Origin: an uncultured Lachnospiraceae bacterium
GTDB lineage: Bacteria; Bacillota; Clostridia; Lachnospirales; Lachnospiraceae
Reading direction: 5' to 3'
Length of the DNA: 64,000 nucleotides
Assembly (NCBI GenBank): GCA_910576815.1
Contig: CAJTKA010000008.1
Span: 1 to 64,000 of the forward strand
This document shows, in pieces, positions 18,235 to 27,579 of the stretch (positions within the stretch are counted from its first letter, which is position 1; each line of letters begins with the position of its first letter). The notes under the pieces are model-generated. The model was not told the origin of the DNA. It was given only the letters and a program-made list of their open reading frames with translations, and made no database searches. A program made the position numbers and the translations under genes.

Positions 18235-19971
18235 ATGAGAAAACTGTTAGTTTATTTGAAAGATTATAAGAAAGAGACCGTTTTGGCGCCTCTCTTTAAG
18301 ATGCTGGAAGCGATGTTTGAGCTTTTTGTACCGTTTGTGATGGCAAATATCATCGACTACGGCATAGGAGGGGCAGACAGCGGCATTGTGCTTCGCTCGG
18401 GGGGGATCCTGATCGCGCTGGGGCTGATCGGATTGCTTTGCTCTATCACGGCGCAGTATTTTGCAGCCAAGGCAGCGGTGGGCTTTTCTACCAAGCTGAA
18501 ACACGCTCTCTTTGATCATATCCAGACCCTTTCTTTTACGGAGATCGACACGCTGGGGACGTCTACGCTGATTACGCGGATGACCTCCGATGTCAATCAG
18601 GTGCAGAATGGCGTCAATATGGTGCTGCGCTTGTTTCTGCGCTCGCCTTTTATTGTCTTCGGTGCCATGATCATGGCCTTTTTCATCGATCAGAAGGCGG
18701 CTCTCATCTTTTTGGTGACGATTCCGCTCCTTGCCGTAGTGGTTTTTGGGATCATGATGATCACCATGCCGCTCTATAAAAAGGTGCAGGCGGGACTTGA
18801 TGCGGTGCTGCTTACGACCAGGGAAAATCTCACAGGCGCGCGTGTGATCCGTGCCTTTCATAAGGAGGCGGAGGAGACGGAGCGCTTCGGGGAGAAGAAT
18901 ACGGCGCTCACCAATTTGCAGCTTTTTGTGGGAAAACTATCTGCATTGACCAATCCGGTCACATATATCATTGTCAACGTTGCCACCATTGTTTTGCTCT
19001 ATACCGGGGCTGTCCGCGTAGATGAAGCGGTCATTTCACAGGGGCAGGTGGTGGCTTTGGTCAATTATATGTCTCAGATCCTGGTGGAGCTGGTGAAGCT
19101 TGCCAATCTCATTATTTTGATCACCAAGGCACTGGCCTGCGCAAATCGCATCGAGAGCATCTTTGAAGTGAAATCCTCCATGCAGTGGGGGGAGACGGCA
19201 GCAGCGTCGGCGCGGGCGGATGCTCCTGCTGTGGAGTTCGATCATGTACATCTGGCTTACGCGGGGGCGGGCGCGGAATCCCTCTCCGATATTCATATCA
19301 CGGTAAAGAAGGGACAGACCGTCGGTGTGATCGGCGGCACGGGTTCCGGCAAGTCTTCTCTGGTCAATATGCTCCCCCGCTTTTATGACGCCACGAAGGG
19401 TATGGTGCGCATCGACGGCAGGGATGTGAAGACTTACGCTATGGAAGAACTGCGCGAAAAGGTGGGCATTGTACTGCAGCGGGCGGTGCTTTTTCGCGGA
19501 ACGATCAGAGAAAATCTCCTCTGGGGCAGAGGAGATGCAAGCGACGAGGAGCTGTGGGAGGCGCTTTCCAGAGCGCAGGCCAGGGAGTTTGTGGAGGCCA
19601 AGGAGGGCGGCCTGGACGCGCCCGTAGCACAGGAGGGACGTAATCTTTCCGGCGGGCAGAGACAGCGGCTCACCATTGCCAGGGCCCTGGTGGGTAAGCC
19701 TGAGATATTGATTCTGGACGACAGCGCTTCAGCGCTTGATTATGCGACGGAGGCGGCGCTTCGTACCGCCATCAGGGAACTGCCGAAAGAGACGACGGTC
19801 TTTATCGTGTCTCAGCGGGCTTCCTCTATCCGCCATGCAGATCAGATCATCGTGCTGGAAGACGGCGAGATGGCGGGGATTGGAACGCATGAGGAGCTGC
19901 TGGCGGGGTGCGAGGTCTATCAGGAGATTTATTATTCACAGTTTGCGAAACAGAATGCCGTGCAAAATTGA
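18235..19971 (+). CDS. ABC exporter subunit with degenerate catalytic site
   Basis: A fused six-helix membrane domain and nucleotide-binding domain of 578 residues. Walker A is GGTGSGKSS near 367 and the signature is NLSGGQRQR near 470. The Walker B region reads ILILDDSAS, so Asp replaces the usual catalytic Glu. In heterodimeric exporters of the TM287/288 and BmrCD type, one subunit carries this change and forms the degenerate ATP site. The next gene has the normal Glu, so the pair probably forms one heterodimeric multidrug or lipid exporter. TGAC-N7-GTCA copies lie at 18581 and 18947. Confidence 0.9.
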   Translation: MRKLLVYLKDYKKETVLAPLFKMLEAMFELFVPFVMANIIDYGIGGADSGIVLRSGGILIALGLIGLLCSITAQYFAAKAAVGFSTKLKHALFDHIQTLSFTEIDTLGTSTLITRMTSDVNQVQNGVNMVLRLFLRSPFIVFGAMIMAFFIDQKAALIFLVTIPLLAVVVFGIMMITMPLYKKVQAGLDAVLLTTRENLTGARVIRAFHKEAEETERFGEKNTALTNLQLFVGKLSALTNPVTYIIVNVATIVLLYTGAVRVDEAVISQGQVVALVNYMSQILVELVKLANLIILITKALACANRIESIFEVKSSMQWGETAAASARADAPAVEFDHVHLAYAGAGAESLSDIHITVKKGQTVGVIGGTGSGKSSLVNMLPRFYDATKGMVRIDGRDVKTYAMEELREKVGIVLQRAVLFRGTIRENLLWGRGDASDEELWEALSRAQAREFVEAKEGGLDAPVAQEGRNLSGGQRQRLTIARALVGKPEILILDDSASALDYATEAALRTAIRELPKETTVFIVSQRASSIRHADQIIVLEDGEMAGIGTHEELLAGCEVYQEIYYSQFAKQNAVQN

Positions 19972-20027
19972 ATATGCAGACTGCGATGGGAGCTTGCTCA
20001 CATGAAGCTGTCTGTATGTTCAATTTT
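19964..20027 (+). repeat. Long intercistronic hairpin between the two ABC genes
   Basis: An 18-base arm (19964-19981) starting AAAATTGAA overlaps the stop codon of the first ABC gene and pairs with 20010-20027; as RNA there are only two G-U wobbles. The loop holds a further AGCT/AGCT stem. No T-run follows, so it looks like an mRNA-processing or stability element rather than a terminator. Confidence 0.7.
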
Positions 20028-20112
20028 ATAGGGCGGACGCCCGACATGAATAAATTGGCGAAGACAATTTATGAATGGCACGGCTATCTATAGAATGAGT
20101 GAGGTGTTTTTC

Positions 20113-21861
20113 ATGAAGAATAAATCAGGACAAAAGGAGACGCTGAGAAAGGTCCTGCGGTATATCAGGAAATACTGGTTTCTGCTGGCGGTATCGATCA
20201 TCATGGCGACTGTGACGGTGGCGCTCACCCTGTATTTCCCTATATTGACCGGTAGAGTCATTGATAAGATCATCGGTCCGCGCCAAGTGGATTTCCCGGC
20301 GATTTTTAGCATCCTCAAACAGACGGCAGTGGTCGTGGCGCTTACGGCCCTTGCCCAGTGGATCATGAATGTGTGCAACAACAGGATGACTTACCGGATC
20401 GTGCAGGACATTCGCGACGAAGCCTTTCGCAAGATTGAGATCCTGCCCCTGAAATACATTGACGGACATTCTTATGGCGAAGTGGTCAGCCGCGTGATCG
20501 CGGATGTGGATCAGTTTGCGGACGGTCTGCTGATGGGCTTTACCCAGTTCTTTACGGGAGTGATCACTATTCTGGGGACGCTGGGCTTTATGTTGAGTGT
20601 CAATATAACCGTCACGGGTGTCGTTGTAGTGGTGACACCTCTGTCGTTTTTTGTAGCGGGCTTTATTGCCAAGAAAACTTTTACCATGTTCAAACTGCAG
20701 TCGGAGACGAGGGGAGAACAGACGGCGCTGATCGAGGAGATGGTGGGGAATCAGAAGGTGGTGCAGGCGTTTTCCCATGAGGACGAGGCGCTTGCACAGT
20801 TTGACGAGATCAACGGGAGGCTGGAAGCCTGTTCCCTGCGGGCTATCTTTTATTCATCCCTGACGAATCCGTTGACCAGATTCGTCAATAATTTGGTCTA
20901 TGCGGGTGTGGCAGTGATTGGCGCCCTCTATGCGATTCGCGGCGGCATCAGCGTGGGACAGCTTTCCTGTTTCCTCTCTTATGCGAATCAGTACACAAAG
21001 CCCTTTAATGAAATTTCAGGCGTGGTGACGGAATTGCAGAACGCTTTGGCCTGCGCGGCGCGGATCTTTGAATTGATCGAGGAGACGCCGCAGATACCGG
21101 AGAAAGAAAATGCCATAGTCTTGCAGGATGTCAAAGGAAAAGTAGAACTTTCGCATGTAGACTTTTCCTATGTGCCGGATAAGAAGCTCATTACAGATTT
21201 TAATCTTGCCGTAAAACCCGGACAGCGGGTGGCGATCGTGGGACCGACGGGCTGCGGAAAAACGACCGTGATCAATCTGTTGATGCGGTTTTACGATGTG
21301 AACAGCGGAAAAATCTGCGTGGACGGCGCGGACATCAGGGAAGTGACGAGAGAGAGCCTGCGAGAAAACTACGGCATGGTATTGCAGGAAACCTGGCTGA
21401 AAACAGGGACGATTCGGGACAATATCGTAATGGGAAAGCCTGATGCCACCGATGAGGAAGTGATTGCCGCGGCAAAGGCATCTCATGCGCACAGCTTTAT
21501 CAAGAGACTTTCCAAGGGGTATGATACCGTGATCGGTGAGGACGGAGGCAGTCTTTCGCAGGGACAGAAGCAGCTTCTTTGCATTACCAGAGTGATGCTC
21601 TGTCTGCCGCCGATGTTGATTTTGGATGAGGCGACATCTTCTATTGATACCAGAACGGAAATCAGGATTCAGAAAGCATTTGCCACCATGATGCAGGGAA
21701 GGACCAGTTTTATCGTGGCCCACAGGCTTTCTACGATACGAGAGGCGGATGTGATCCTCGTGATGCGGGACGGCAATATCATCGAGCAGGGAAATCATGA
21801 GACTTTGCTGGAACAGAAAGGTTTCTATGCGGAACTTTACGAGAGTCAATTCGCTTCCTGA
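20113..21861 (+). CDS. ABC exporter subunit with consensus catalytic site
   Basis: The 582-residue partner of the preceding subunit. Start ATG 20113 (MKNKSGQKET) has GTGAGG upstream; the frame extends to 20071 without support. It has a six-helix membrane domain, Walker A GPTGCGKTT near 377, a modified signature SLSQGQKQL near 480 and Walker B LILDEATSS near 502 with the catalytic Glu. The altered signature and intact Glu mirror the split of functions in heterodimeric exporters. A TGAC-N7-GTCA copy lies at 20873. Confidence 0.92.
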   Translation: MKNKSGQKETLRKVLRYIRKYWFLLAVSIIMATVTVALTLYFPILTGRVIDKIIGPRQVDFPAIFSILKQTAVVVALTALAQWIMNVCNNRMTYRIVQDIRDEAFRKIEILPLKYIDGHSYGEVVSRVIADVDQFADGLLMGFTQFFTGVITILGTLGFMLSVNITVTGVVVVVTPLSFFVAGFIAKKTFTMFKLQSETRGEQTALIEEMVGNQKVVQAFSHEDEALAQFDEINGRLEACSLRAIFYSSLTNPLTRFVNNLVYAGVAVIGALYAIRGGISVGQLSCFLSYANQYTKPFNEISGVVTELQNALACAARIFELIEETPQIPEKENAIVLQDVKGKVELSHVDFSYVPDKKLITDFNLAVKPGQRVAIVGPTGCGKTTVINLLMRFYDVNSGKICVDGADIREVTRESLRENYGMVLQETWLKTGTIRDNIVMGKPDATDEEVIAAAKASHAHSFIKRLSKGYDTVIGEDGGSLSQGQKQLLCITRVMLCLPPMLILDEATSSIDTRTEIRIQKAFATMMQGRTSFIVAHRLSTIREADVILVMRDGNIIEQGNHETLLEQKGFYAELYESQFAS

Positions 21862-21865
21862 GAGG

Positions 21866-22399
21866 TCATCCTTCCTCTGTCTTGTCTGCTGATTCTAACG
21901 AAGGCTGATAATAGGAGCCGTCACGGTTGTAGTCCATGGACTCGGAGCGGATCTCCGTGATCACGCCATTTTCCCAAGTGAAGACAAGGTAGCGGTAGAC
22001 CACAGAATGCGCGTTCAGATAATCTTCGTTTGTGAGAAAGGCGAGCAGCCCATCCTTTTCGATTTTATTTTCTTCACAGAAACGGTCGATCTCAAGCGCC
22101 GTGCCGTCCACAAAAAAGGAGGGCAGGATAGTGGAGATCGAAACGTCGAAGGGGATGTCCTCAGCGGGGAGGGTCAGATAATCGCCGCCGCTGATCGAGG
22201 TCAGGATATCGTAATCTCTGTAGGCGGCAAGGAAGGCGTCTGAATTGTCGCCAATCTTTACGCCGCGGATCGTCTGTGATGTCTCAGCGTCCAGGTCGTA
22301 ATCGGTGGTGGATAGAAAAAAACGCTTTTCTTCTCCGCAACCGCAGCATAGGAGGGCGGTGAGGAGGAACAGCGCAAAAAGAGCCGTGATTTTTTTCAT
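21866..22399 (-). CDS. Small lipoprotein of unknown function
   Basis: The 177-residue product begins with a signal peptide and a lipobox (LLCCGC). The mature part starts GEEKRFFLSTTDYDL and has no recognised domain; a segment VKIGDNSDAFLAAYRDYDI recalls the short sensor-like repeats of clostridial lipoproteins. The gene converges on the ABC exporter with four bases between stops. AAAGAGG lies upstream of its start. Confidence 0.7.
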   Translation of the reverse strand: MKKITALFALFLLTALLCCGCGEEKRFFLSTTDYDLDAETSQTIRGVKIGDNSDAFLAAYRDYDILTSISGGDYLTLPAEDIPFDVSISTILPSFFVDGTALEIDRFCEENKIEKDGLLAFLTNEDYLNAHSVVYRYLVFTWENGVITEIRSESMDYNRDGSYYQPSLESADKTEEG

Positions 22400-22458
22400 A
22401 AGTATCCTCTTTCCGGAGCGGCAGGCTCCCTATTGGTAATCCCGCAGGAAGATTTGCA

Positions 22459-22490
22459 TAAAAGGAAACCCGCGAGCGCGGCTCACGGGT
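22459..22490 (-). terminator. Terminator of tRNA-Trp
   Basis: Read on the minus strand, ACCCGTGAGC pairs with GCTCGCGGGT (one G-T wobble, loop CGC), followed by TTTCCTTTT. It starts nine bases beyond the tRNA 3' end. Confidence 0.85.
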
Positions 22491-22498
22491 CATGACAA

Positions 22499-22569
22499 CA
22501 GGGGCAGTAGGAATCGAACCCACATCGATGGTTTTGGAGACCACTGTTCTACCTTTGAACTATGCCCCT
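22499..22569 (-). tRNA. tRNA-Trp (anticodon CCA)
   Basis: On the minus strand the sequence folds as a cloverleaf: acceptor AGGGGCA/TGCCCCT, D-arm stem GTTC/GAAC, anticodon stem GTGGT/ACCAT around CTCCAAA, and T-arm with TTCGAAT. The anticodon CCA reads UGG. The discriminator base is G and the CCA tail is not encoded. At 71 bases it is slightly short, with a compact D-loop. Confidence 0.95.
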
Positions 22570-22602
22570 ACGCATAGCGGACTAAGAAAACCGCCGAAAA
22601 TT

Positions 22603-22631
22603 ATTATAGCATAGGTGAGGGATTGGTGCAA
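22603..22631 (-). promoter_or_regulatory. Sigma-A promoter of tRNA-Trp
   Basis: On the minus strand TTGCAC (22631-22626) and TATAAT (22608-22603) are 17 bases apart. Transcription would start near 22596, about 27 bases before the mature tRNA. Confidence 0.85.
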
Positions 22632-22738
22632 CCTGCAATTTGCAGAAAATTACAACAAAGAACTTTTACCCGCTTAAGGATGATTCTCAAGATAAGGATA
22701 CGGGTGAGACTTAAGGATGCAGAAAGGATGGTACGCGT

Positions 22739-23245
22739 ATGTTAGAGCAGGCGGGAGCCATGTTTGATGATATGGCGGGGATGTTGAGCCGTATCAGGAA
22801 GAAGATCTACGGTGAGAGAATGGCGTATTTTCGGCAAAAGAATGAGATGATCCTTACGGAGATGGTGCGCTTTGTGGAGCAGGCCGGGGTTCAGAAAGAA
22901 GCAGAAGTTCAGAAAGAGGCTGAGGTTCAGAAGGAAGAAGAAGCGCAGGCGCAGAAGCAGCGGGAAGCGGCGGCACAGGTCGCGAAAGCTCTTGCGGACG
23001 CAGTGGAGGCGCGCTTTGCCAAACGGGGGAAAATAAACGGCAGAATCGGGATGGACATCAATCTGATGATGATCTACTATGTTTTCCCCGCGATCCTTTT
23101 AACGGAAAGTGAGTGTGCGGTGCCGCTCGCTGATGCGATCCGCGATGAATGGCGGGGACGGTTTCGGGATAGCGGGCAGATTGGGTATACCACTTATGAG
23201 GAGCTCAGCAATACGTTTCAGGAGAAGATTTTGGGGATGTTTTAG
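22739..23245 (+). CDS. Hypothetical protein with a short Gln/Lys/Glu repeat
   Basis: The 168-residue product is mostly helical. Residues about 50-68 hold three copies of VQKEAE-like units, probably a coiled coil, next to an Ala/Glu-rich helix. The C-terminal half (GRIGMDINLMMIYYVFPAIL) is more hydrophobic. The start has GAAAGG about ten bases upstream; AAGGAT is repeated several times in that leader. I do not recognise the family. Confidence 0.6.
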   Translation: MLEQAGAMFDDMAGMLSRIRKKIYGERMAYFRQKNEMILTEMVRFVEQAGVQKEAEVQKEAEVQKEEEAQAQKQREAAAQVAKALADAVEARFAKRGKINGRIGMDINLMMIYYVFPAILLTESECAVPLADAIRDEWRGRFRDSGQIGYTTYEELSNTFQEKILGMF

Positions 23246-23273
23246 GGGCGATGCCCGAGTATGAGGCAGATGA

Positions 23274-23396
23274 ATCGAAGATGTAACCGGCAGCATTATG
23301 TACCCGCTCAGCCTGGGCGTCACGGCGGCGGCCATTCTGGCGGTGACGCTGCTTGTGAAGCCTTCTAAGAGGTACATCAGTCAATCAGGGGCGTAA
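23274..23396 (+). pseudogene. Possible remnant of a membrane transporter C-terminus
   Basis: A short open stretch encodes one hydrophobic helix followed by KPSKRYIS and a stop, as at the end of many multi-helix transporters. The first ATG is at 23298. No ribosome-binding site or upstream gene body is present, so it is best read as a fragment. Confidence 0.25.
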
Positions 23397-23436
23397 CAAA
23401 TAGGAAGGGCGGCACTGAATGTGCCGCACGGTTGCT

Positions 23437-25572
23437 TTATATTTCTTCCAGAATCAGGAAATCCCAGCCTTTCAGGCAAATCCGACTGCCCTCTTTGAGA
23501 ATGGCAGAGGCGTTGTTTGTGGCGAGCGCGGCGGCTTTTTTGGCGGATGAATTGGCAGCAGTGGCTGACGACTGTGTTTCCTGTCCGCAGAGCAGCACGC
23601 GGGCTTTTGCGCCGTGATAGACGGTTTCCTGCGGTTCTTCGGAGTAGTTAAAATAATAAATGATCTCTTTTTGCAGGTCGTTTGTGCCCCGTTTGATGAC
23701 GAGAGGCCAGACGGATTCTTCTTTGGCAAGGCCTGCCCTTTCACAGAGAAAGCCGAGCAGCTTTTTGATAATATCCATATCGGCGTAGCAGCCCAAATAA
23801 GCGGCATAGCCCTGACCATATTGGTTTCCCGTGATAGCAGCATTTTCGCCCCAGTGGGGATGGTCATAATAGGCCAGTGCTTCGGCGGTATCGGGGAGGA
23901 GAAGTTCCATCCAGTGGTGGACGCAATCACGCTGTCTTGGCGGCACCTGCCCCGATTCAGTCACACCCGCCGCAGAGCAGGCTGTCAGTGCTGCTGTATC
24001 TGCCGCTCTCAGCCCCACCTGCACGGCATCCGTAAACTGATCGTAAGTCATACCGAACACGTCCGTCAGGCCGTGGGGCAGATCATCGTGATAAATCTTC
24101 AGCATCCTGTCCGCGACCGCCGTGCGGAAGGTGGCAAGCAGGACACCGCCAGCCTTGACATAGCGTTTCAGGGCATCGACCATAGCATCGGAGACGCTGT
24201 AGAGGGCGGGTACCACTAAAAACTTATACTGACCAAATAAGTCAATATCGTCTTCCGCCGAAAGGATATCACACTCCACGTTCCTTTCATAGAGAGCGTC
24301 GTAAAGACGGCGGAAAATTTCGTTATAGCCGAGGCCGCCGCCGGTGGGAAACCACATGAGGGCGGTCAGGGATTCATTGTCCAGTACGATCGCTGCCTGA
24401 CAGTGCTTTTTCAGATTGACCAAGTGAGTACCGTATTCGGCAAAGTCCGCGCCGATGCGGCAGGCCTCCCGATAGGTGGCATTTTCCTTGAGATTATGGC
24501 TTAAGACACCCTTCCAGTAGGATTCAATGGCGTTGTGGATGGAGTGCCAATGCCAGTATTCCACACAGTTTGCACCGTTTGCCAGATGGCTGAAAGCCTG
24601 CAGGCGCAGCTGTCCGGGGTAGGAGAGCCAGCCGTGGTTGCCCTGCGCTTCGGTCTCCAGCACCAGATAGTTGTCCTTTTTTAAGGAACGGGCAATGGCA
24701 CCGCCAAAGGAGATTTCTTTTCCGGTCAGATCCTGCGCGGAGGGGTGGTAAATATCGCAGCCGGCTGCTGTCAGGGAACGCGCCGCCTCCCACTGGTCAA
24801 CCTCGGGCTGAATGCCAAAGGAATGACCACGCCAGTCATAATCTAAATTATGGGTAATGAACTGCTCGGGGCGGGCGTATTCCTGCACGATGGCGCTCTG
24901 CCAAGAGAGGAAATCTGTCACCAGTTTTCTCTGAAATTTCTGATATTCCGCGCCCAGACTGCCGTTGATGGTGCCGCGCACGTCGGGAAAATCTTCCCAG
25001 GTGTTGATGCGGTTGCTCCAATAGTCCAGTCCCCAGGCTTCGTTTAGGCGTTCTAAGTCGCCGTCAAACAGTTCCCGCACATAAGCCACGAATTTTTCCT
25101 GCGCGTAGACGGAGCAGGTGTCGTAGGATTTGGTCTCGTTGTCGAGCTGGAAACCAATCACATGATCGTATGGCTGCACTTCTTCCATCAATTTGCGGAT
25201 GATGCGTTCTGCGTGCTTTAAGTACATAGGGTGGGCGATGTCCATGTTCTGTCTGCGGCCGTAGCGTTCCTGTCCCTCGTGCGTTTCGGTGAGGATATCC
25301 GGGTATTTGCGTGCAAGCCAGATAGGGATTGCATAGGTGGGGGTGCCGACAATCACCTGGATGCCGTGCTTCTGCGAGCAGGTAAGCATCCGGTGCAAAT
25401 GGGTGAAATCGAAAACGTTGTCCTGCGGTTCCCAGGTACTCCAAGTGGACTCCGCGATGCGGATCACATTCATGCCCGCCTTTTTCATCATTTCCATATC
25501 GGTTTCGATGCGGTCAACGGGGAGATATTCGTCGTAGTAGGCCGCGCCAAAAAGAAGTTTATCCATTTTCAT
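23437..25572 (-). CDS. GH42 beta-galactosidase
   Basis: The protein cleaves terminal beta-galactose from oligosaccharides. Start 25572 is set by AAAGGA upstream. The 711-residue chain has an N-terminal TIM barrel opening with FGAAYYDEYLP and RIAESTWSTWEP, the acid/base Glu in GFQLDNETKSYD and the nucleophile Glu in LVLETEAQGNHG, then a glutamine-amidotransferase-like trimerisation domain and a short C-terminal beta domain. A Ser/Ala/Thr-rich insertion lies near residue 670. No signal peptide is visible, so it acts in the cytosol, though no sugar transporter is adjacent. A TGAC-N7-GTCA copy lies at 24230. Confidence 0.93.
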   Translation of the reverse strand: MKMDKLLFGAAYYDEYLPVDRIETDMEMMKKAGMNVIRIAESTWSTWEPQDNVFDFTHLHRMLTCSQKHGIQVIVGTPTYAIPIWLARKYPDILTETHEGQERYGRRQNMDIAHPMYLKHAERIIRKLMEEVQPYDHVIGFQLDNETKSYDTCSVYAQEKFVAYVRELFDGDLERLNEAWGLDYWSNRINTWEDFPDVRGTINGSLGAEYQKFQRKLVTDFLSWQSAIVQEYARPEQFITHNLDYDWRGHSFGIQPEVDQWEAARSLTAAGCDIYHPSAQDLTGKEISFGGAIARSLKKDNYLVLETEAQGNHGWLSYPGQLRLQAFSHLANGANCVEYWHWHSIHNAIESYWKGVLSHNLKENATYREACRIGADFAEYGTHLVNLKKHCQAAIVLDNESLTALMWFPTGGGLGYNEIFRRLYDALYERNVECDILSAEDDIDLFGQYKFLVVPALYSVSDAMVDALKRYVKAGGVLLATFRTAVADRMLKIYHDDLPHGLTDVFGMTYDQFTDAVQVGLRAADTAALTACSAAGVTESGQVPPRQRDCVHHWMELLLPDTAEALAYYDHPHWGENAAITGNQYGQGYAAYLGCYADMDIIKKLLGFLCERAGLAKEESVWPLVIKRGTNDLQKEIIYYFNYSEEPQETVYHGAKARVLLCGQETQSSATAANSSAKKAAALATNNASAILKEGSRICLKGWDFLILEEI

Positions 25573-25728
25573 AGTGGGATCCTTTCCTGTCATGATATTG
25601 TTTGTGCAGTCTGCCGACTTGGAGGAAGGAGGACTGCTTTTGTCATGAAAACATAAACAGATATGAATAGTATATCATAGCGATAGGGCGTATAAAATAA
25701 AAAAATTTCCTTATAATACCCTTTATCA

Positions 25729-25777
25729 AATTGTCGCAATTCGACAATTGAGAGAATGCTTTACAGTCTCTTACGAT
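25729..25777 (+). promoter_or_regulatory. Palindromic operator and possible promoter ahead of spoVAA
   Basis: AATTGTCG (25729-25736) and CGACAATT (25742-25749) form a perfect 8-bp inverted repeat around five bases. The minus strand contains TTGTCGAA (25747-25740), which matches the Spo0A box. TTGAGA (25748-25753) and TACGAT (25772-25777), 18 apart, could form a sigma-A promoter for spoVAA. The divergent GH42 gene starts 157 bases to the left, so the palindrome could serve either side. Confidence 0.45.
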
Positions 25778-25804
25778 CAATAGCGGCGGCAAAAAGGAGA
25801 AGTT

Positions 25805-26440
25805 ATGTCAACCAATAGCGCGACAATTTATCTGAAAGCGGAACAGAATATAGAGGTGCAGAAGCCGGAGGTCTGCGTCAAAGAGATAGCAACGCTTACC
25901 TGTTTAGATCCTCATGTGCTTGCAAAGGCGAAATCTCTCAAGCTGTGGCAATTTCGGGAAGGAGAGTGTAAACGGCAGGTCATCAGTATTTTACGTGTCA
26001 TCGAGGAGATCGAGAAGGCCTGCCCCGGGGTGAGCGTGGAGAATTTGGGGGAGACGGATGTGCTGGTGGAGTGGGTCAGTGTGGACAGGCACAAAGGCTT
26101 TATGCAGTGGTGTAAGCTTGCCTTCGTGTCGCTGGTCAGTTTTTTTGGTACGGCCTTTACCATTATGGCATTTCACAATGATATCGGCATCAACGACGTG
26201 TTTTCCAAACTCTACAAGATGGTGACGGGTCTTCCCAGCGACGGGTACGGTATTTTGGAGCTTTCCTATTCGGTGGGACTGGCGGTGGGCATCATTGTTT
26301 TCTTTAATCATATCGGCGGCAGGCGGATCACCAAGGATCCCACGCCGATCGAGGTGGAGATGCGTGTCTATGAAAAGGATGTCAATCAGGCGCTGATTGC
26401 GACAGCGGACAGGGAGGGAAAGACCATTGATGTTTCTTAG
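25805..26440 (+). CDS. spoVAA: Stage V sporulation protein AA
   Basis: SpoVAA is an inner-membrane protein of the forespore channel that takes up and releases dipicolinic acid. The 211-residue protein has an N-terminal soluble domain (about 1-100) and two membrane helices (about 103-123 and 150-173) with a short polar tail, as in the family. AAAAGGAG precedes ATG 25805. It overlaps spoVAB by 11 bases. Confidence 0.9.
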   Translation: MSTNSATIYLKAEQNIEVQKPEVCVKEIATLTCLDPHVLAKAKSLKLWQFREGECKRQVISILRVIEEIEKACPGVSVENLGETDVLVEWVSVDRHKGFMQWCKLAFVSLVSFFGTAFTIMAFHNDIGINDVFSKLYKMVTGLPSDGYGILELSYSVGLAVGIIVFFNHIGGRRITKDPTPIEVEMRVYEKDVNQALIATADREGKTIDVS

Positions 26441-26924
26441 TAAATTTCTGCTGGCGGTGATCGGGGTGAGTGCGGGACTGATCGTGTCGGCAGGAGTGTT
26501 CACGGTGTTGATTTCCGTGGGATTGATCCCCAGATTTGCGGGTAAAATGCACGTAGCAAAAAAGGTGTTTGTGCTGGAGGAGATGGTGGTATTCGGCACG
26601 CTGACCGGAAGCTATTTCAGCGTCTTTGGGGATTGGGGTCAGGTGGGCGCTTTCGTCAAACACAAAGCGCTGTTTGGAGCGGCGACGATGGGCGTCTGGC
26701 ATGTAGCCGGCACCGTATTTATGATCGTGTTTGGGTTGTTTGCAGGAATCTTCGTGGGCTGCCTTGCCCTGGCCATTGCGGAGATGTTAAATACGATTCC
26801 CGTCTTTGCCAGAAGGATCGGTTTTCGGCACGGGCTGGGTGTGGCGATCCTTTCCGTGGCGCTGGGGAAGCTGTGCGGGAGCCTGATCTATTTTACACAG
26901 CAGATATTTTTAAATGGGGGCTGA
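26430..26924 (+). CDS. spoVAB: Stage V sporulation protein AB
   Basis: Start ATG 26430 (MFLSKFLLAVIGVSAGLIV) lies inside the end of spoVAA and has GGGAGGG upstream. The 164-residue protein has four or five hydrophobic helices and the SpoVAB-typical TGSYFSVFG and FVGCLALAIAEMLNTIP segments. It acts in the same dipicolinic-acid channel system; the overlap implies translational coupling. Confidence 0.9.
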   Translation: MFLSKFLLAVIGVSAGLIVSAGVFTVLISVGLIPRFAGKMHVAKKVFVLEEMVVFGTLTGSYFSVFGDWGQVGAFVKHKALFGAATMGVWHVAGTVFMIVFGLFAGIFVGCLALAIAEMLNTIPVFARRIGFRHGLGVAILSVALGKLCGSLIYFTQQIFLNGG

Positions 26925-27036
26925 TGTGCAGATGCTCGAGAGACATGAGTGGTTGGCTGAAATGGGGATGCGTTTTGCATTTGCCTAAAAGTTGAAAAAG
27001 AAAAACGTAAGCGGAAACAAAAAAGAGGAGAGAAAA

Positions 27037-27525
27037 ATGGAACAAACAAAACCGATGGAACAGATGACACAACAGGAGAGGGAGCAGGCTTATCAGCAGA
27101 AGGTGGAGCAGGCCACGCCAAAGTACAGCATGACACTTCGCATGATTAAGGCCTTTTTGGTGGGCGGACTGATCTGTGTGATCGGACAGTTGATCTTAAA
27201 CTATGCGACGAACAGGATGGGGATCGACAAGGAGACGGCGGGCTCTTGGTGTTCCATGCTTCTGGTGCTGGCGAGCGTCCTTTTAACGGGTTTTGGCATT
27301 TATCATAAGTGCGTGGAATGGGGCGGCGCGGGGGCGCTTGTGCCGATCACGGGTTTCGCCAATTCCGTGGCTTCGGCCGCCATTGAGTACCAGAAGGAGG
27401 GGCAGGTGTTCGGGATCGGCTGCAAGATTTTCACCATTGCAGGGCCGGTGATCCTCTATGGCATCTTTACCAGCTGGGTGCTGGGGGTCGTGTATTGGGC
27501 GGGCAAGCTGCTTGGCATTGTGTAA
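27037..27525 (+). CDS. spoVAC: Stage V sporulation protein AC
   Basis: SpoVAC is a mechanosensitive channel-like component for dipicolinic-acid release in germination. Start ATG 27037 follows GAGGAGAG. After a polar N-terminus of about 35 residues come four membrane segments with the conserved VGGLICVIGQ, FGIYHKCVEWGGAGALVPITGFANS and GCKIFTIAGPVI. The usual next genes spoVAD and spoVAE are absent here; spoVAD lies at 62025. Confidence 0.93.
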   Translation: MEQTKPMEQMTQQEREQAYQQKVEQATPKYSMTLRMIKAFLVGGLICVIGQLILNYATNRMGIDKETAGSWCSMLLVLASVLLTGFGIYHKCVEWGGAGALVPITGFANSVASAAIEYQKEGQVFGIGCKIFTIAGPVILYGIFTSWVLGVVYWAGKLLGIV

Positions 27526-27579
27526 ATGCTGTTAGGAAGTGTTTGACAAATACCAAAATATGTCATAAGATATCCTTAA

